A stretch of DNA of 64,000 nt from Streptomyces sp. NRRL S-37 (GTDB taxonomy: Bacteria; Actinomycetota; Actinomycetes; Streptomycetales; Streptomycetaceae). The notes under the pieces were generated by a model. That model did no database searches and had not been told where the DNA came from. It saw only the letters and a program-made list of their open reading frames with translations. The stretch lies in assembly GCF_000721605.1 (NCBI RefSeq), contig NZ_JOIZ01000011.1:1-64000 (forward strand), in the 5' to 3' direction. The number at the start of each line of letters is the position of its first letter. Positions within the stretch are counted from its first letter, which is position 1. Shown here piece by piece: positions 47,645 through 56,107 of this stretch. The translations under genes were made by a program, and so were the position numbers.

Positions 47645-49087
47645 GCCGCGCGGGGCGCGCAGCCTGCGCAGGGGCCACGCGTGCAGCGGCCGGGTGAGCC
47701 AGCGGGCGGTGAAGGTCCGGTCGGTGAGGGAGCAGGTGACCCGGAGGCGGTGCGGGGTCTCCAGGAACGCCAGGTCCACGGTGAGGGTGCCGTCGTCGTT
47801 CCAGCCGCCGCTCGCGGCGGCCGGGACGGGCTCCTCGGCGGTCGTCCATCCCTGCCCGGCGAGGAACCGCGCGTCGAACCGTTCGCCGTCCTCGGTGAGG
47901 GTCAGCGTCCAGCCGCCGCCGTCGTCCGCCGTGACCTCGGCCGCGGTCAGCTTCGGCTGGTCGTCGCAGCCCCCGCCCTGCGGGGTGAACGCGGCGCCGG
48001 ACCAGTCGCCGGTCCTCTCGGGCGGTACGGGGCCGCCGTCGGCCGGGGGCAGGGCGAGCCGTTCCAGGCGCTCGCGCAGGGCGGTGTCCGCGGCCTCGCG
48101 GCCGGTCAGCGGTGCCGGGCGGAAGGCCGGCAGGAGGTGCCGCCAGACCAGGTCGAGGTACTCCTGCGTCCGCTCGGTCGCCGTGGTCACGGCGACCACC
48201 GCGTCGTGCTCGGGCAGGACGAGGCAGTACTGCCCGTAGGCCCCGTCGCCCCGGAACCCGTGCCGGGAGACCCAGAACTGGTATCCGTAGCCGCGGATCG
48301 AGTCCTGCCGGTCCCCCACCAGCGGGGTTCCGGCGGTCGGTATGTGCGGGTGCGCGGCGCGGGCGGCCCATCCCCCGGGCAGCAGCCGTTCGCCCCGCCA
48401 CACCCCGTCGTCCAGGTAGAGCTGGCCGAGCCGGGCCACGGCGTCGGTGGCGGCGTGCAGTCCGCTGAAGCCGATCTCGCGGCCGGTGCGGTCCCGCTGC
48501 CACAGTGTCTCGCCGATGCCCAGCGGGTCGAACAGCCGGGGCCGCAGATACTCGGTGAGCGTCTGCCCGGTGACCCGCTGCACGATCGCGCCGAGGGTGT
48601 ACGTGCAGGGCTGGTTGTAGGCGAAGACGGTGCCCGGGTCCCGCTGCGGCGGCTGGAGCAGGAAGCCGCGCACGGGTTCGACGGGGTCGGTGGCGTACGC
48701 GGCGTCGAGGGTCTCGTCCTCGTGGCCGCTGGCCATGGACGCCACGTGCCGGACCAGCATCGCCCGGCTGCGCGCGTCGGTGATGTCGGCCTCGAACTCC
48801 GGGAAGTACGACAGCACCGGGGCGTCGAAGTCGAGCAGCCCCTCGGCCTCGGCGAGGGCGGCGGCGGTCGCCGTGAAGCTCTTGCTGAGCGAGTACAGCA
48901 GGTGCGGGCGCCGCGCGGTGTACGGCGCCCACCAGCCGGCGGCCACGAGCCGGCCGTGGCGCAGGATCATCAGGCTGTGCGGTTCGATGTCCGGGTCGGC
49001 TTCGAGGGCGTCGAGGAAGGCGTGGACGCCGGAGGCGTCGACGCCCTGGGCGGCGGGCTCCGCGGTGGGGAGCGGGTGGGCTGTCAT
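47615..49087 (-). CDS. Serine hydrolase, beta-lactamase/PBP4* family
   Basis: This 490-residue protein has the SxxK motif in LLYSLSKSFTAT and YN in FAYNQPCTY, giving the class C beta-lactamase/esterase fold (about 10-350), followed by a beta-rich C-terminal domain. No signal peptide is evident, so it is probably a cytoplasmic esterase or peptidase. The ATG at 49087 follows AGGA by about nine bases; an ATG at 49096 has no ribosome site. The last codons overlap the opposite gene. Confidence 0.85.
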   Translation of the reverse strand: MTAHPLPTAEPAAQGVDASGVHAFLDALEADPDIEPHSLMILRHGRLVAAGWWAPYTARRPHLLYSLSKSFTATAAALAEAEGLLDFDAPVLSYFPEFEADITDARSRAMLVRHVASMASGHEDETLDAAYATDPVEPVRGFLLQPPQRDPGTVFAYNQPCTYTLGAIVQRVTGQTLTEYLRPRLFDPLGIGETLWQRDRTGREIGFSGLHAATDAVARLGQLYLDDGVWRGERLLPGGWAARAAHPHIPTAGTPLVGDRQDSIRGYGYQFWVSRHGFRGDGAYGQYCLVLPEHDAVVAVTTATERTQEYLDLVWRHLLPAFRPAPLTGREAADTALRERLERLALPPADGGPVPPERTGDWSGAAFTPQGGGCDDQPKLTAAEVTADDGGGWTLTLTEDGERFDARFLAGQGWTTAEEPVPAAASGGWNDDGTLTVDLAFLETPHRLRVTCSLTDRTFTARWLTRPLHAWPLRRLRAPRGSVHGGPERP

Positions 49088-49159
49088 GGGAGGCATCCTG
49101 CCCGGGCCGCCGCGGGTGATCCATCGTTTTCCCCGCCCCGGGCCGGGGACCCGTGCGGC

Positions 49160-50131
49160 ATGGTGCGAATCGGATACACGATGATGACCGAGCAGGCCGG
49201 GCCCCGTGAGCTGGTCGACCACGTGGTGCGGGCCGAGGAGGCCGGTTTCGACTTCTCGGTGACCTCGGACCACTACTTCCCCTGGCTGGCGTCGCAGGGT
49301 CACGCGCCGTACGCCTGGAGCGTGCTGGGCGCCGCCGCGCAGGCCACCTCGCGCATCCCGCTGATGACGTACGTGACGTGTCCGACGCTGCGCTACCACC
49401 CGGCGGTGGTGGCGCAGAAGGCGGCGACGGTGCAGCTGCTGTCCGAGGGCCGGTTCCGGCTGGGACTCGGCTCCGGCGAGAACCTCAACGAGCACGTGGT
49501 GGGCGGCGGCTGGCCGTCCGTGGACGTGCGGCACGAGATGCTCGAGGAGGCGGTGGAGATCATCCGCGCCCTGTTCGAGGGCGGCCACGTGAACCACCGG
49601 GGCACCCACTTCGACGTCGAGTCGGCCAAGCTGTGGGACCTGCCGGACGAGCCGCCGCCGATCGGTGTCGCGGTGTCCGGGAAGCGGTCCTGCGCCCTCG
49701 CGGGCCGGCTCGCCGACCTGGTGATCGCCACCGAGCCGAAGGCGGAACTGCTCGACGACTTCGACCGGCACGGCGGGCGGGGCAAGCCACGGGTGGGGCA
49801 GCTCCCGGTGTGCTACGACCCCGACCGGGACGCGGCCGTCGCACGCGCCCACGACCAGTTCCGCTGGTTCGGCAGCGGCTGGAAGGTCAACTCGGAGCTG
49901 CCGCACCCGGACTCCTTCGCGTCGGCGACGCAGTTCGTCCGGCCCGAGGACGTCGCCGGGTCGATCCCGTGCGGCAGCGACCCGGCGGACTTCGTCGAGG
50001 CCGTCCGCCCCTACGCCGAGGCGGGTTTCACCGAGATCGCCCTGGTGCAGATCGGCGGCGAGTCGCAGCCGGCGTACCTGGACTGGTCGGAGAAGACGCT
50101 GCTGCCGGCGCTGCGGGACGCCTTCGGCTGA
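49160..50131 (+). CDS. F420-dependent LLM-class oxidoreductase
   Basis: This 323-residue luciferase-like monooxygenase-fold protein begins VRIGYTMMTEQAGPRELVDHVVRAEEAGFDF and has the LGLGSGENLNEHVVG motif of the F420-dependent subgroup that includes glucose-6-phosphate dehydrogenase relatives. The substrate is unknown. Little leader exists: a GTTT-N15-GGGGAC near-match to a SigB-type promoter (49126-49150) ends ten bases before the ATG. Confidence 0.85.
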   Translation: MVRIGYTMMTEQAGPRELVDHVVRAEEAGFDFSVTSDHYFPWLASQGHAPYAWSVLGAAAQATSRIPLMTYVTCPTLRYHPAVVAQKAATVQLLSEGRFRLGLGSGENLNEHVVGGGWPSVDVRHEMLEEAVEIIRALFEGGHVNHRGTHFDVESAKLWDLPDEPPPIGVAVSGKRSCALAGRLADLVIATEPKAELLDDFDRHGGRGKPRVGQLPVCYDPDRDAAVARAHDQFRWFGSGWKVNSELPHPDSFASATQFVRPEDVAGSIPCGSDPADFVEAVRPYAEAGFTEIALVQIGGESQPAYLDWSEKTLLPALRDAFG

Positions 50132-50177
50132 TCCTCCCGGCGGCCCGGCACGGCCGGCGATTCATCCGGAAGGCCGA

Positions 50178-50201
50178 GCATCTTGCGTGGATGCGGGGTA
50201 C
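50178..50201 (+). promoter_or_regulatory. SigB-type promoter of ssgC
   Basis: GCAT-N14-GGGTAC fits the GNNT-N14-16-GGGTAC/T consensus and lies 38 bases before GTG 50240, implying control by a stress or sporulation sigma factor. Confidence 0.7.
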
Positions 50202-50239
50202 TAGAGGGCTCTACGTCGGTACTTCCCGGAGGCCCTTTC

Positions 50240-50665
50240 GTGAACTCGTTCGTGCACAAGACCCTGGTGGTGGAGCTCCAGGCGGGCGACACGGACCGCT
50301 TTCCCGTGCTCGCCCACCTGGGCTACGACCCGTCCGACCCGTTCGCCGTCACCGTCGTCTTCAGCCACGACGGCCGGGTCCTCGCCCGCTGGCAGCTGGA
50401 CCGGGAGATGGTCGCCGAGGGTCTCACCCGCCCGGTCGGCATCGGGGACGTACGGCTGCGGCCGGAGTCCCGGGGTGTGGGGCGGGAGCTGCGGATGGAG
50501 TTCCTCGGCGAGGCCCACGCCGACGGCGGCCGGCACCACGCGGTGGTGTTCGCCTGGGCCGAGACCGTCGGCGCGTTCCTGCACGAGACCCGGCTGGTGG
50601 TGCCGCCGGGGCGCGAGGAGGTCCGCGTGGACGACTTCCTCGCGGACGTCCTCACCGGGAACTGA
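50240..50665 (+). CDS. ssgC: SsgA-like protein (SALP), SsgC type
   Basis: This 141-residue protein has the SALP core: PFAVTVVFSHDGRVLARWQLDREMVAEGL followed by GIGDVRLRPE. SALPs exist only in morphologically complex actinomycetes and guide septum placement and spore maturation. GTG 50240 follows GGAGG by seven bases. The paralogue name comes from gene order (S. coelicolor ssgC, SCO7289) and is less certain than the family. The 3' end overlaps the convergent gene by 14 bases. Confidence 0.85.
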   Translation: MNSFVHKTLVVELQAGDTDRFPVLAHLGYDPSDPFAVTVVFSHDGRVLARWQLDREMVAEGLTRPVGIGDVRLRPESRGVGRELRMEFLGEAHADGGRHHAVVFAWAETVGAFLHETRLVVPPGREEVRVDDFLADVLTGN

Positions 50666-51167
50666 GCTCCCGGCCTCCGGTGTGGCGGTACCGGGCCCAC
50701 ATCGGCAGGCCGAACCAGCACAGCAGGTACCAGGCCACCACTCCGGCCACCAGGTACGGGACGAAGTCGTCGTGGGTGGCCACGCGCAGGATGAGCAGCA
50801 GGGAGCAGCTGGTGGTGGCCAGCAGCAGCAGGAGGCCGAGCAGGGTGAGCCGGGAGGCCCACCGCACGGCCTGCGCCTTGATGCGCCGTCCGGAGACGAG
50901 CCGGTGCAGGGAGACCGGGCCGATGAGGGCGCCGGTGGCGCAGGCGCCGAGCACCACCGTGATGAGGTAGATCGTCTGGTCCGTGTCGGACAGTCTGGCG
51001 TAGGTCGGGGTGAACACGACGGTCAGCAGGAATCCGAAGAGGATCTGTACCCCCATCTGGGCGACGCGGACCTCCTGGATGAGCTCCGTCCACATCCGGT
51101 CCGCTCTCTCGTCCTGCGTCTCGTTCCGTCCCCGGCGCCTGTCCTCGCCCTGGTCCTTGTCCGGCAC
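50652..51167 (-). CDS. DUF6328 membrane protein
   Basis: This 171-residue protein has a charged N-terminal tail (DKDQGEDRRRGRNETQDERADR), the conserved MWTELIQEVRVAQMGVQILFGFLLTVVF segment and four predicted transmembrane helices. Function is unknown. GTG 51167 follows GGGGAGG by four bases. Confidence 0.85.
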   Translation of the reverse strand: MPDKDQGEDRRRGRNETQDERADRMWTELIQEVRVAQMGVQILFGFLLTVVFTPTYARLSDTDQTIYLITVVLGACATGALIGPVSLHRLVSGRRIKAQAVRWASRLTLLGLLLLLATTSCSLLLILRVATHDDFVPYLVAGVVAWYLLCWFGLPMWARYRHTGGRELSSR

Positions 51168-51306
51168 AGTGCCTCCCCTTTCCGTGGGTCTCCCTACTCC
51201 CCATGCCCCGAAAGCCGCCGTTCTCCCGGGCCGGTCGCCGGTTTGGGGGCGCGGGGCACGGTTACACGGACGGCGATGACACCGAGGCCAGGAGGTCGTG
51301 GGACGC

Positions 51307-51648
51307 ATGCCGGACACCCAGCTCACCGTGACGTTCAGCGGCGGGGACGCCGACGACGCCCGGACGGTCGTCCGGGTCCTGGAGGGCACGTTCGGGGACG
51401 CGGACCAGCGTCCCTCCGCGGAGAACGCGACGGTCCGCGTGGCGACGTTCACCGGGGAGGGGCCGGGAGCGGCGGCCGGGGCCGCGGACGCGGGGCCGCT
51501 GTCGGCACCGGTGACCGTCACCGTGCAGGGCACTCCGGAGGCGGTGCGGCGGGCGAGCGACACCCTCACGCGGTCCTTCACCGCGCGCGACGAGGGCAGC
51601 GCCTCCGGCGACCAGGAGCAGGAACGGCAGCTGCTCCTGGAGCCGTGA
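51307..51648 (+). CDS. Hypothetical protein
   Basis: This 113-residue protein is predicted to be a compact beta-alpha fold (QLTVTFSGGDADDARTVVRVLEGTFGD, later VTVTVQGTPEAVRRASDTL). No family was recognised. ATG 51307 follows GGAGG by 11 bases. It is divergent from the DUF6328 gene. Confidence 0.6.
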   Translation: MPDTQLTVTFSGGDADDARTVVRVLEGTFGDADQRPSAENATVRVATFTGEGPGAAAGAADAGPLSAPVTVTVQGTPEAVRRASDTLTRSFTARDEGSASGDQEQERQLLLEP

Positions 51649-51660
51649 CGTCCGTCGCCG

Positions 51661-52644
51661 CTACCAGCGGCCTTCCACCTGGTCCTTGATACGCCGGTCG
51701 TAGAGGTCCCGGATCGCCGTGAGCGTCGCCTCGGGCAGCTCCGGGAGCCGGGCGGCGGCCGCGTTGGCGCGGGCCTGCTCGGGCGAGCGGGCGCCGGGGA
51801 TGACGGTGGTGACGCCGGGCTGCTGGATGATCCAGCGCAGGGCGAGCTGGGCCGGGGTGTATCCCTCGGGGGCGAGCGCGGCGAACTCGGCGGCGGCCTC
51901 GACGCCGGTGGCGTAGTCGACGCCGGAGAAGGTCTCGCCCTGGTCGAAGGCCTCGCCGTGCCGGTTGTAGGCGCGGTGGTCGTTCGCGGCGAAGACGGTG
52001 TCCTTGGTGTACTTGCCGGACAGCAGCCCGGAGGCGAGCGGGACCCGGGCGATGATGCCGACGCCCGCCTCGCGGGCGGCCGGGAGGACCTCGAGCAGCG
52101 GCTTCATGCGGAACGGGTTGAGGATGATCTGCACGCTCGCCACGTTCGGCCGGGCGATCGCGGTGAGCGCCTCCGCGCAGGTCTCCACGCTGACGCCGTA
52201 GGCGGCGATCCGCTCCTCCGCCACCAGGGTGTCGAGCGCGTCGAAGACCTCGTCGGTGGAGTAGACGGGGGTGGGCGGGCAGTGCAGCTGCACCAGGTCG
52301 ATCCGGTCGACGCCGAGGTTGCGCCGGGAGCGGTCGTTCCAGGCGCGGAAGTTGTCCAGGACGTAGTTCTCCGGGATCTGGTCGACCCGGCGTCCCATCT
52401 TGGTGGCGACCAGGACGTGCAGGTCGGGCCGTCCGCCGAGGAACGACGCGATGGTCTGCTCGCTGCGTCCGTCGCCGTACACGTCGGCGGTGTCGAAGAA
52501 GGTGACGCCCGATTCGGCGGCGGCCTCCAGCACCGCGAGGGCTTCCTTGTCGTCGACGTCGCCCCAGTCCGCCCCGAGTTGCCATGTGCCGAGACCGATC
52601 ACGGAGGCGTGCTGTCCCGACCTGTCGAATGTGCGCTCGTCCAT
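51661..52644 (-). CDS. Aldo/keto reductase
   Basis: This 327-residue NADPH-dependent reductase has the AKR barrel: catalytic Asp/Tyr in FFDTADVYGDGRSE, Lys in LVATKMGRR and the cofactor-binding LRWIIQQPGVTTVIPGARSPEQ. The substrate is unknown. It is convergent with the 51307 gene, with 12 bases between stops. Confidence 0.92.
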   Translation of the reverse strand: MDERTFDRSGQHASVIGLGTWQLGADWGDVDDKEALAVLEAAAESGVTFFDTADVYGDGRSEQTIASFLGGRPDLHVLVATKMGRRVDQIPENYVLDNFRAWNDRSRRNLGVDRIDLVQLHCPPTPVYSTDEVFDALDTLVAEERIAAYGVSVETCAEALTAIARPNVASVQIILNPFRMKPLLEVLPAAREAGVGIIARVPLASGLLSGKYTKDTVFAANDHRAYNRHGEAFDQGETFSGVDYATGVEAAAEFAALAPEGYTPAQLALRWIIQQPGVTTVIPGARSPEQARANAAAARLPELPEATLTAIRDLYDRRIKDQVEGRW

Positions 52645-52708
52645 GGAGGTCAGTCTGTCATCCGTCCCGGCCGGGCGCCGGGGCGGCTCCGCTTCCGCGC
52701 GGGCCCGG

Positions 52709-53404
52709 TCAGACGTTCTGGGCCGTCCGGCACTCGGGGTGGCCCCAGCCCTTGTCGTTCTTGGCGATGGGCTCGCCGGCCGCGTAGGACCGCCCGCACG
52801 GACAGCGGCCGGGGAACTTCGCCTTGATGGTGCGGGCCGAGGAGCCGCCGCGCTGCCGGGGCGTCTTCGCCCCGCCGGACCCGCGCCTGGCCGCACCGCC
52901 CGCAGGGCGGTCCGGGGCGGCCGGCGGCTCGGGCGAGCCCAGCTCGCTGCCGGCGTCCTCCTGGGCGGTGGCCGCCCGGCTGGCCGCGCGGTCGGCGAAG
53001 TCGTTGAGCCGGTCGCCGTCGACCTGGTGGGCGGGGACGTAGCGGAACTCGACCGAGCGGCCCTGGAGGAGTTCGTCGATGCGGACGACGAGTTCCTGGT
53101 TGGCGACCGGTTTGCCGGCCGCGGTGCGCCAGCCGTTGCGCTTCCAGCCGGGGAGCCAGGTGGTGACGGCCTTCATGGCGTACTGCGAGTCCATCCGGAC
53201 CTCGAGCGGCACGGCGGGGTCGGTCGCCGCCAGCAGCCGCTCCAGCGCCGTGAGTTCGGCGATGTTGTTGGTGGCCCTGCCGAGCGCGCCCGCCTCCCAG
53301 CGGACCGGCTTCTCGGATGGGTCGGCGACCACCCAGGCCCAGCCGGCGGGCCCCGGGTTCCCCTTCGAAGCCCCGTCGCACGCGGCCACAACTCGTTCAC
53401 GCAT
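52709..53404 (-). CDS. rnhA: Ribonuclease HI with C-terminal Cys-rich module
   Basis: This 231-residue protein has an N-terminal RNase H domain (1-145) with the catalytic set in ACDGASKGNPGP, NIAELTALERLL, RMDSQYAMK and RLNDFADRAAS. A Gly/Pro-rich linker leads to a C-terminal module GRCPCGRSYAAGE...HPEC that looks like a small zinc-binding element. It should remove RNA from RNA:DNA hybrids. The ATG at 53404 is chosen because RNase H begins at once; an upstream ATG at 53416 is possible. Confidence 0.9.
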   Translation of the reverse strand: MRERVVAACDGASKGNPGPAGWAWVVADPSEKPVRWEAGALGRATNNIAELTALERLLAATDPAVPLEVRMDSQYAMKAVTTWLPGWKRNGWRTAAGKPVANQELVVRIDELLQGRSVEFRYVPAHQVDGDRLNDFADRAASRAATAQEDAGSELGSPEPPAAPDRPAGGAARRGSGGAKTPRQRGGSSARTIKAKFPGRCPCGRSYAAGEPIAKNDKGWGHPECRTAQNV

Positions 53405-53478
53405 GCGCCCGATCATGCCATGTCCGGCCGGACCGGCCGGGCCCGCCCGGGGTGGTGACGCCGGCGGGCCGGGCCTCC

Positions 53479-53949
53479 TCACTCGCCCGCGTACGCCTTC
53501 TCCAGGGCGGCGATGTCGAGCTTGCCCATCGTCATCATGGCCTTCAGGGCGCGGTCCGCCTTCCGCCGGTCCGGGTCACTGATCATCTCGGTCAGCCGTA
53601 CCGCGTTGACCTGCCAGGAGACGCCGAACCGGTCCTTGAGCCAGCCGCAGGGGCCGTGTTCGCCGCCGCCCTCGACGAGCTTCTCCCAGTAGTGGTCGAT
53701 CTCCGCCTGGTCCGCGCAGTCGAGCTGGAAGGAGATCGCCTCGTTGAACGTGAACTCGGGCCCGCCGTTGAGCGCGACGAACTTCTGGCCGTTGGCCGTG
53801 AACTCGACGGTGAGCACGGAGTCCTCGTCGCCGGGGTTGCGGACGACGTCGCCGAGGCTCGAGTCCTTGAAGACCGAGACGTAGAAGTTCGCGGCCTCCT
53901 CGGCCCGGCCGTCGTACCAGAGGCAGGTGGTGAATCCGTCGGTGGTCAT
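53479..53949 (-). CDS. VOC-family protein (PhnB-like)
   Basis: This 156-residue protein has the glyoxalase-like fold (FTTCLWYDGRAEEAANFYVSVFKDSSL, CGWLKDRFGVSWQVN), the group often mislabelled 3-demethylubiquinone methyltransferase. Function is unknown. GGGAGGT precedes the ATG. It is divergent from clpP3 with PopR boxes in the gap. Confidence 0.9.
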   Translation of the reverse strand: MTTDGFTTCLWYDGRAEEAANFYVSVFKDSSLGDVVRNPGDEDSVLTVEFTANGQKFVALNGGPEFTFNEAISFQLDCADQAEIDHYWEKLVEGGGEHGPCGWLKDRFGVSWQVNAVRLTEMISDPDRRKADRALKAMMTMGKLDIAALEKAYAGE

Positions 53950-54032
53950 GAGTACCTCCCGGGCGTGGAACACGGTCGTGAGTGCTGACCCGGTCCCGCC
54001 CCGGAACTCATCGGTGCGGCCCGGACCGGTCC

Positions 54033-54061
54033 GGACGGCGGTACGGACGGCGGTACGGACG
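54033..54061 (+). repeat. 12-bp tandem repeat upstream of the PopR boxes
   Basis: GGACGGCGGTAC occurs twice in tandem (54033-54044, 54045-54056) and begins a third time, ending six bases before the first PopR box. Confidence 0.75.
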
Positions 54062-54066
54062 ATCAC

Positions 54067-54096
54067 TCTGCCCACGGCGAATCTGCCACGGGCAGA
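54067..54096 (+). promoter_or_regulatory. Tandem PopR boxes upstream of clpP3
   Basis: TCTGCC-ACG-GGCAGA at 54082-54096 is an exact match to TCTGCC-N3-GGCAGA, which I recall as the PopR motif of S. lividans. Directly before it, TCTGCC-CAC-GGCGAA (54067-54081) is a degenerate second copy, so the boxes are contiguous 15-mers. They lie 86 bases before ATG 54182. Confidence 0.8.
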
Positions 54097-54181
54097 GATG
54101 TCCCCGCCGGACCGGCGGGCCGGTCGAGAGTGGAGGCACGCGGTCGTCCCGGCCGCGTTCCAGCGACCTTCAGGAGCGCCG

Positions 54182-54838
54182 ATGTCTCCGTTCACCGCCG
54201 GCCCGTGGCCGGTCCCGCTGCCCCGGGCCGAGGAGGGCGACACCCCGCCGACCCGGTTCGACGACCATCTCGCCTCCCAGCTCCTCGCGCAGCGCATCGT
54301 GCTGCTCGGCACGCAGGTCGACGAGGTGTCCGCCAACCGCGTGTGCGCGCAGTTGCTGATCCTGTCCGCCGAGGACCCGCGCACCGACATCAGCCTGTAC
54401 ATCAACAGCCCCGGCGGCTCGGTCCACGCGGGCCTGGCCATCTACGACACGATGCGGCTGATCCCCAATGACGTCTCGACCCTGGCCATGGGTTTCGCGG
54501 CCAGCATGGGCCAGTTCCTGCTCTGCGTCGGCACGCCCGGCAAGCGCTACGCCCTGCCGAACGCGCGCGTCATGATGCACCAGCCGTCGGGCGGCATCGG
54601 GGGCACCACCGCCGACATCGAGATCCAGGCGGAGAGCCTGGAGTTCACCAAGCGGACCATCGAGCGGATCACCGCCGAGCACACCGGCCAGACCCCGGAG
54701 ACCATCTCCCGGGACGGCGACCGGGACCGCTGGTTCACGGCCGAGCAGGCGAGGGAGTACGGGATGGTCGACCGGGTGGTGGAGTCGCTCGGCGACGTCC
54801 GTCCGGCCGCCGCCCGGCCCAGGATGGGGCTGCGGTGA
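54182..54838 (+). CDS. clpP3: ClpP3 protease subunit
   Basis: This 218-residue serine protease subunit has an intact triad by alignment to E. coli ClpP: Ser108 (GFAASMGQF), His133 ([10 protein letters not shown]) and Asp182 (SRDGDRDRW). The N-terminal 30 residues would be a propeptide. AGGAG precedes ATG 54182. ClpP3 with ClpP4 forms the second Clp core of Streptomyces, normally made only when ClpP1/ClpP2 are lost. PopR boxes lie upstream. The stop overlaps the clpP4 start. Confidence 0.95.
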   Translation: MSPFTAGPWPVPLPRAEEGDTPPTRFDDHLASQLLAQRIVLLGTQVDEVSANRVCAQLLILSAEDPRTDISLYINSPGGSVHAGLAIYDTMRLIPNDVSTLAMGFAASMGQFLLCVGTPGKRYALPNARVMMHQPSGGIGGTTADIEIQAESLEFTKRTIERITAEHTGQTPETISRDGDRDRWFTAEQAREYGMVDRVVESLGDVRPAAARPRMGLR

Positions 54839-55440
54839 TGGGGTCGTACACGATTCCGAACGTCGTCGAGCGCACCCCGCAGGGCGAGCGGTCCTACGAC
54901 GTGTTCAGCCGGCTGCTGGCCGAGCGGATCATCTTCCTGGGGACGGAGATCGACGACGGGGTCGCCAACGTCGTCATCGCGCAGCTCCTCCATCTGGAGT
55001 CGTCGGCCCCGGAGAGCGAGATCGCGATCTACATCAACTCCCCCGGCGGCTCGTTCACCTCGCTGATGGCGATCTACGACACGATGACGTTCGTCCAGGC
55101 GCCGATCTCGACGTTCTGCGTCGGGCAGGCGGCGTCCACGGCGGCCGTGCTGCTGGCCGGCGGGGACCCGGGGCGGCGGTTCGTGCTGGAGCACGCGCGG
55201 GTGCTGCTGGGGCAGCCGGCCTCGGGCGGGACGCGCGGCACGGCGTCCGACCTGGCGCTGCGGGCCAAGGAGATGGTGCGGATCCGTTCCCAGGTGGAGG
55301 AGGTGCTGTCCCGGCACACGCACCACGACGTGGCGACCTTGCGGGCCGACATGGACCGCGACAAGGTGTTCACCGCTGAGGAGGCCGTGGCGTACGGCCT
55401 GGCCGACGAGGTGCTGGCCCGGCGCCTCGTGAGGGTGTGA
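54838..55440 (+). CDS. clpP4: ClpP4 protease subunit with incomplete triad
   Basis: This 200-residue ClpP-fold protein has Ser100 ([11 protein letters not shown]) and Asp175 (DMDRDK) in place, but the catalytic His is replaced by Gly125 ([11 protein letters not shown]; codon GGG at 55210-55212). The Ser-to-Gly125 spacing of 25 equals the usual Ser-His spacing, so the alignment is firm. ClpP4 is then probably a structural partner of ClpP3. ATG 54838 overlaps the clpP3 stop (TGATG); a GTG at 54835 is an alternative. Confidence 0.94.
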   Translation: MGSYTIPNVVERTPQGERSYDVFSRLLAERIIFLGTEIDDGVANVVIAQLLHLESSAPESEIAIYINSPGGSFTSLMAIYDTMTFVQAPISTFCVGQAASTAAVLLAGGDPGRRFVLEHARVLLGQPASGGTRGTASDLALRAKEMVRIRSQVEEVLSRHTHHDVATLRADMDRDKVFTAEEAVAYGLADEVLARRLVRV

Positions 55441-55455
55441 GGCGCCGGGCGCGGG

Positions 55456-55848
55456 TCAGGCGGCCAGGCAGAGTCCGTTGTGCGCGGAGCCGGACGTCGC
55501 CCGCGTCGTCGTGGCGGCGGCCCGCCGGCCGGTGACGCGGACCAGTTCCCCGTGGGCCCGGGTCAGCAGGTCGCCGAGGCCGAGGCCGAGTGCCTGGGCG
55601 GCGGCCGCGAGGACCTCCGAGGAGGCCTCCTTGCGGCCCCGCTCCACCTCCGAGAGGTAGGGCATGGAGATCCGGGCCGCGTCGGCGACGTCCTTCAGCG
55701 TCCGTTCCTGGGCGAGCCGCTCGCTGCGGAGCACGTCCCCGACGAGGTCGCGCAGCAGCGGTTCCCTGGGCGCGAGGGCCGCCGGGTCCGGCGGCGGTCC
55801 GGGGCGCAGGGGAATGACGCGGGCACGGTCCGGCGCGGGGCCGGTCAT
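55456..55848 (-). CDS. popR: PopR, activator of clpP3-clpP4
   Basis: This 130-residue XRE-type regulator has an HTH region (about 45-90, LKDVADAARISMPYLSEVERGRKE). In S. lividans, PopR activates clpP3-clpP4 and is degraded by ClpP1/ClpP2 through two terminal alanines; this protein also ends CLAA. It is convergent with clpP4, 15 bases between stops. ATG 55848 is used; a GTG at 55863 would add five residues. Confidence 0.9.
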   Translation of the reverse strand: MTGPAPDRARVIPLRPGPPPDPAALAPREPLLRDLVGDVLRSERLAQERTLKDVADAARISMPYLSEVERGRKEASSEVLAAAAQALGLGLGDLLTRAHGELVRVTGRRAAATTTRATSGSAHNGLCLAA

Positions 55849-56034
55849 CTCTTGACTGGTCACCTCCTCAGCCTAGGAATTCCGGCCCCGAGGGGAAGGG
55901 AGCGGCGTTCCGCCCTGAGTGAAGGCGCCCGGGGACGCGGCCCGGGGCGCCGTACGGGCCGCGCCCCCGTACCATCGGACGTACGAGTGGCGACCGGTGC
56001 GCACCGCGGTTCCGATTCTCCCGGAACTCGGTGG

Positions 56035-56059
56035 GCATGGGTCCGCGCGGCCTGGGTAC
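56035..56059 (+). promoter_or_regulatory. SigB-type promoter of sigL
   Basis: GCAT-N15-GGGTAC, identical in both boxes to the site at 15078, lies 48 bases before ATG 56108. It suggests autoregulation or control by another SigB paralogue. Confidence 0.7.
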
Positions 56060-56107
56060 CCGCAGGTCTCAGGCACATGTCAGCCGTGACGTCCGTGGGG
56101 AGAGGCA

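Noticed and set aside
49126..49150. GTTT-N15-GGGGAC before the F420 oxidoreductase
   Set aside because: The -10 has a mismatch at the most conserved T and it lies in a C/G-rich run where such matches are common.
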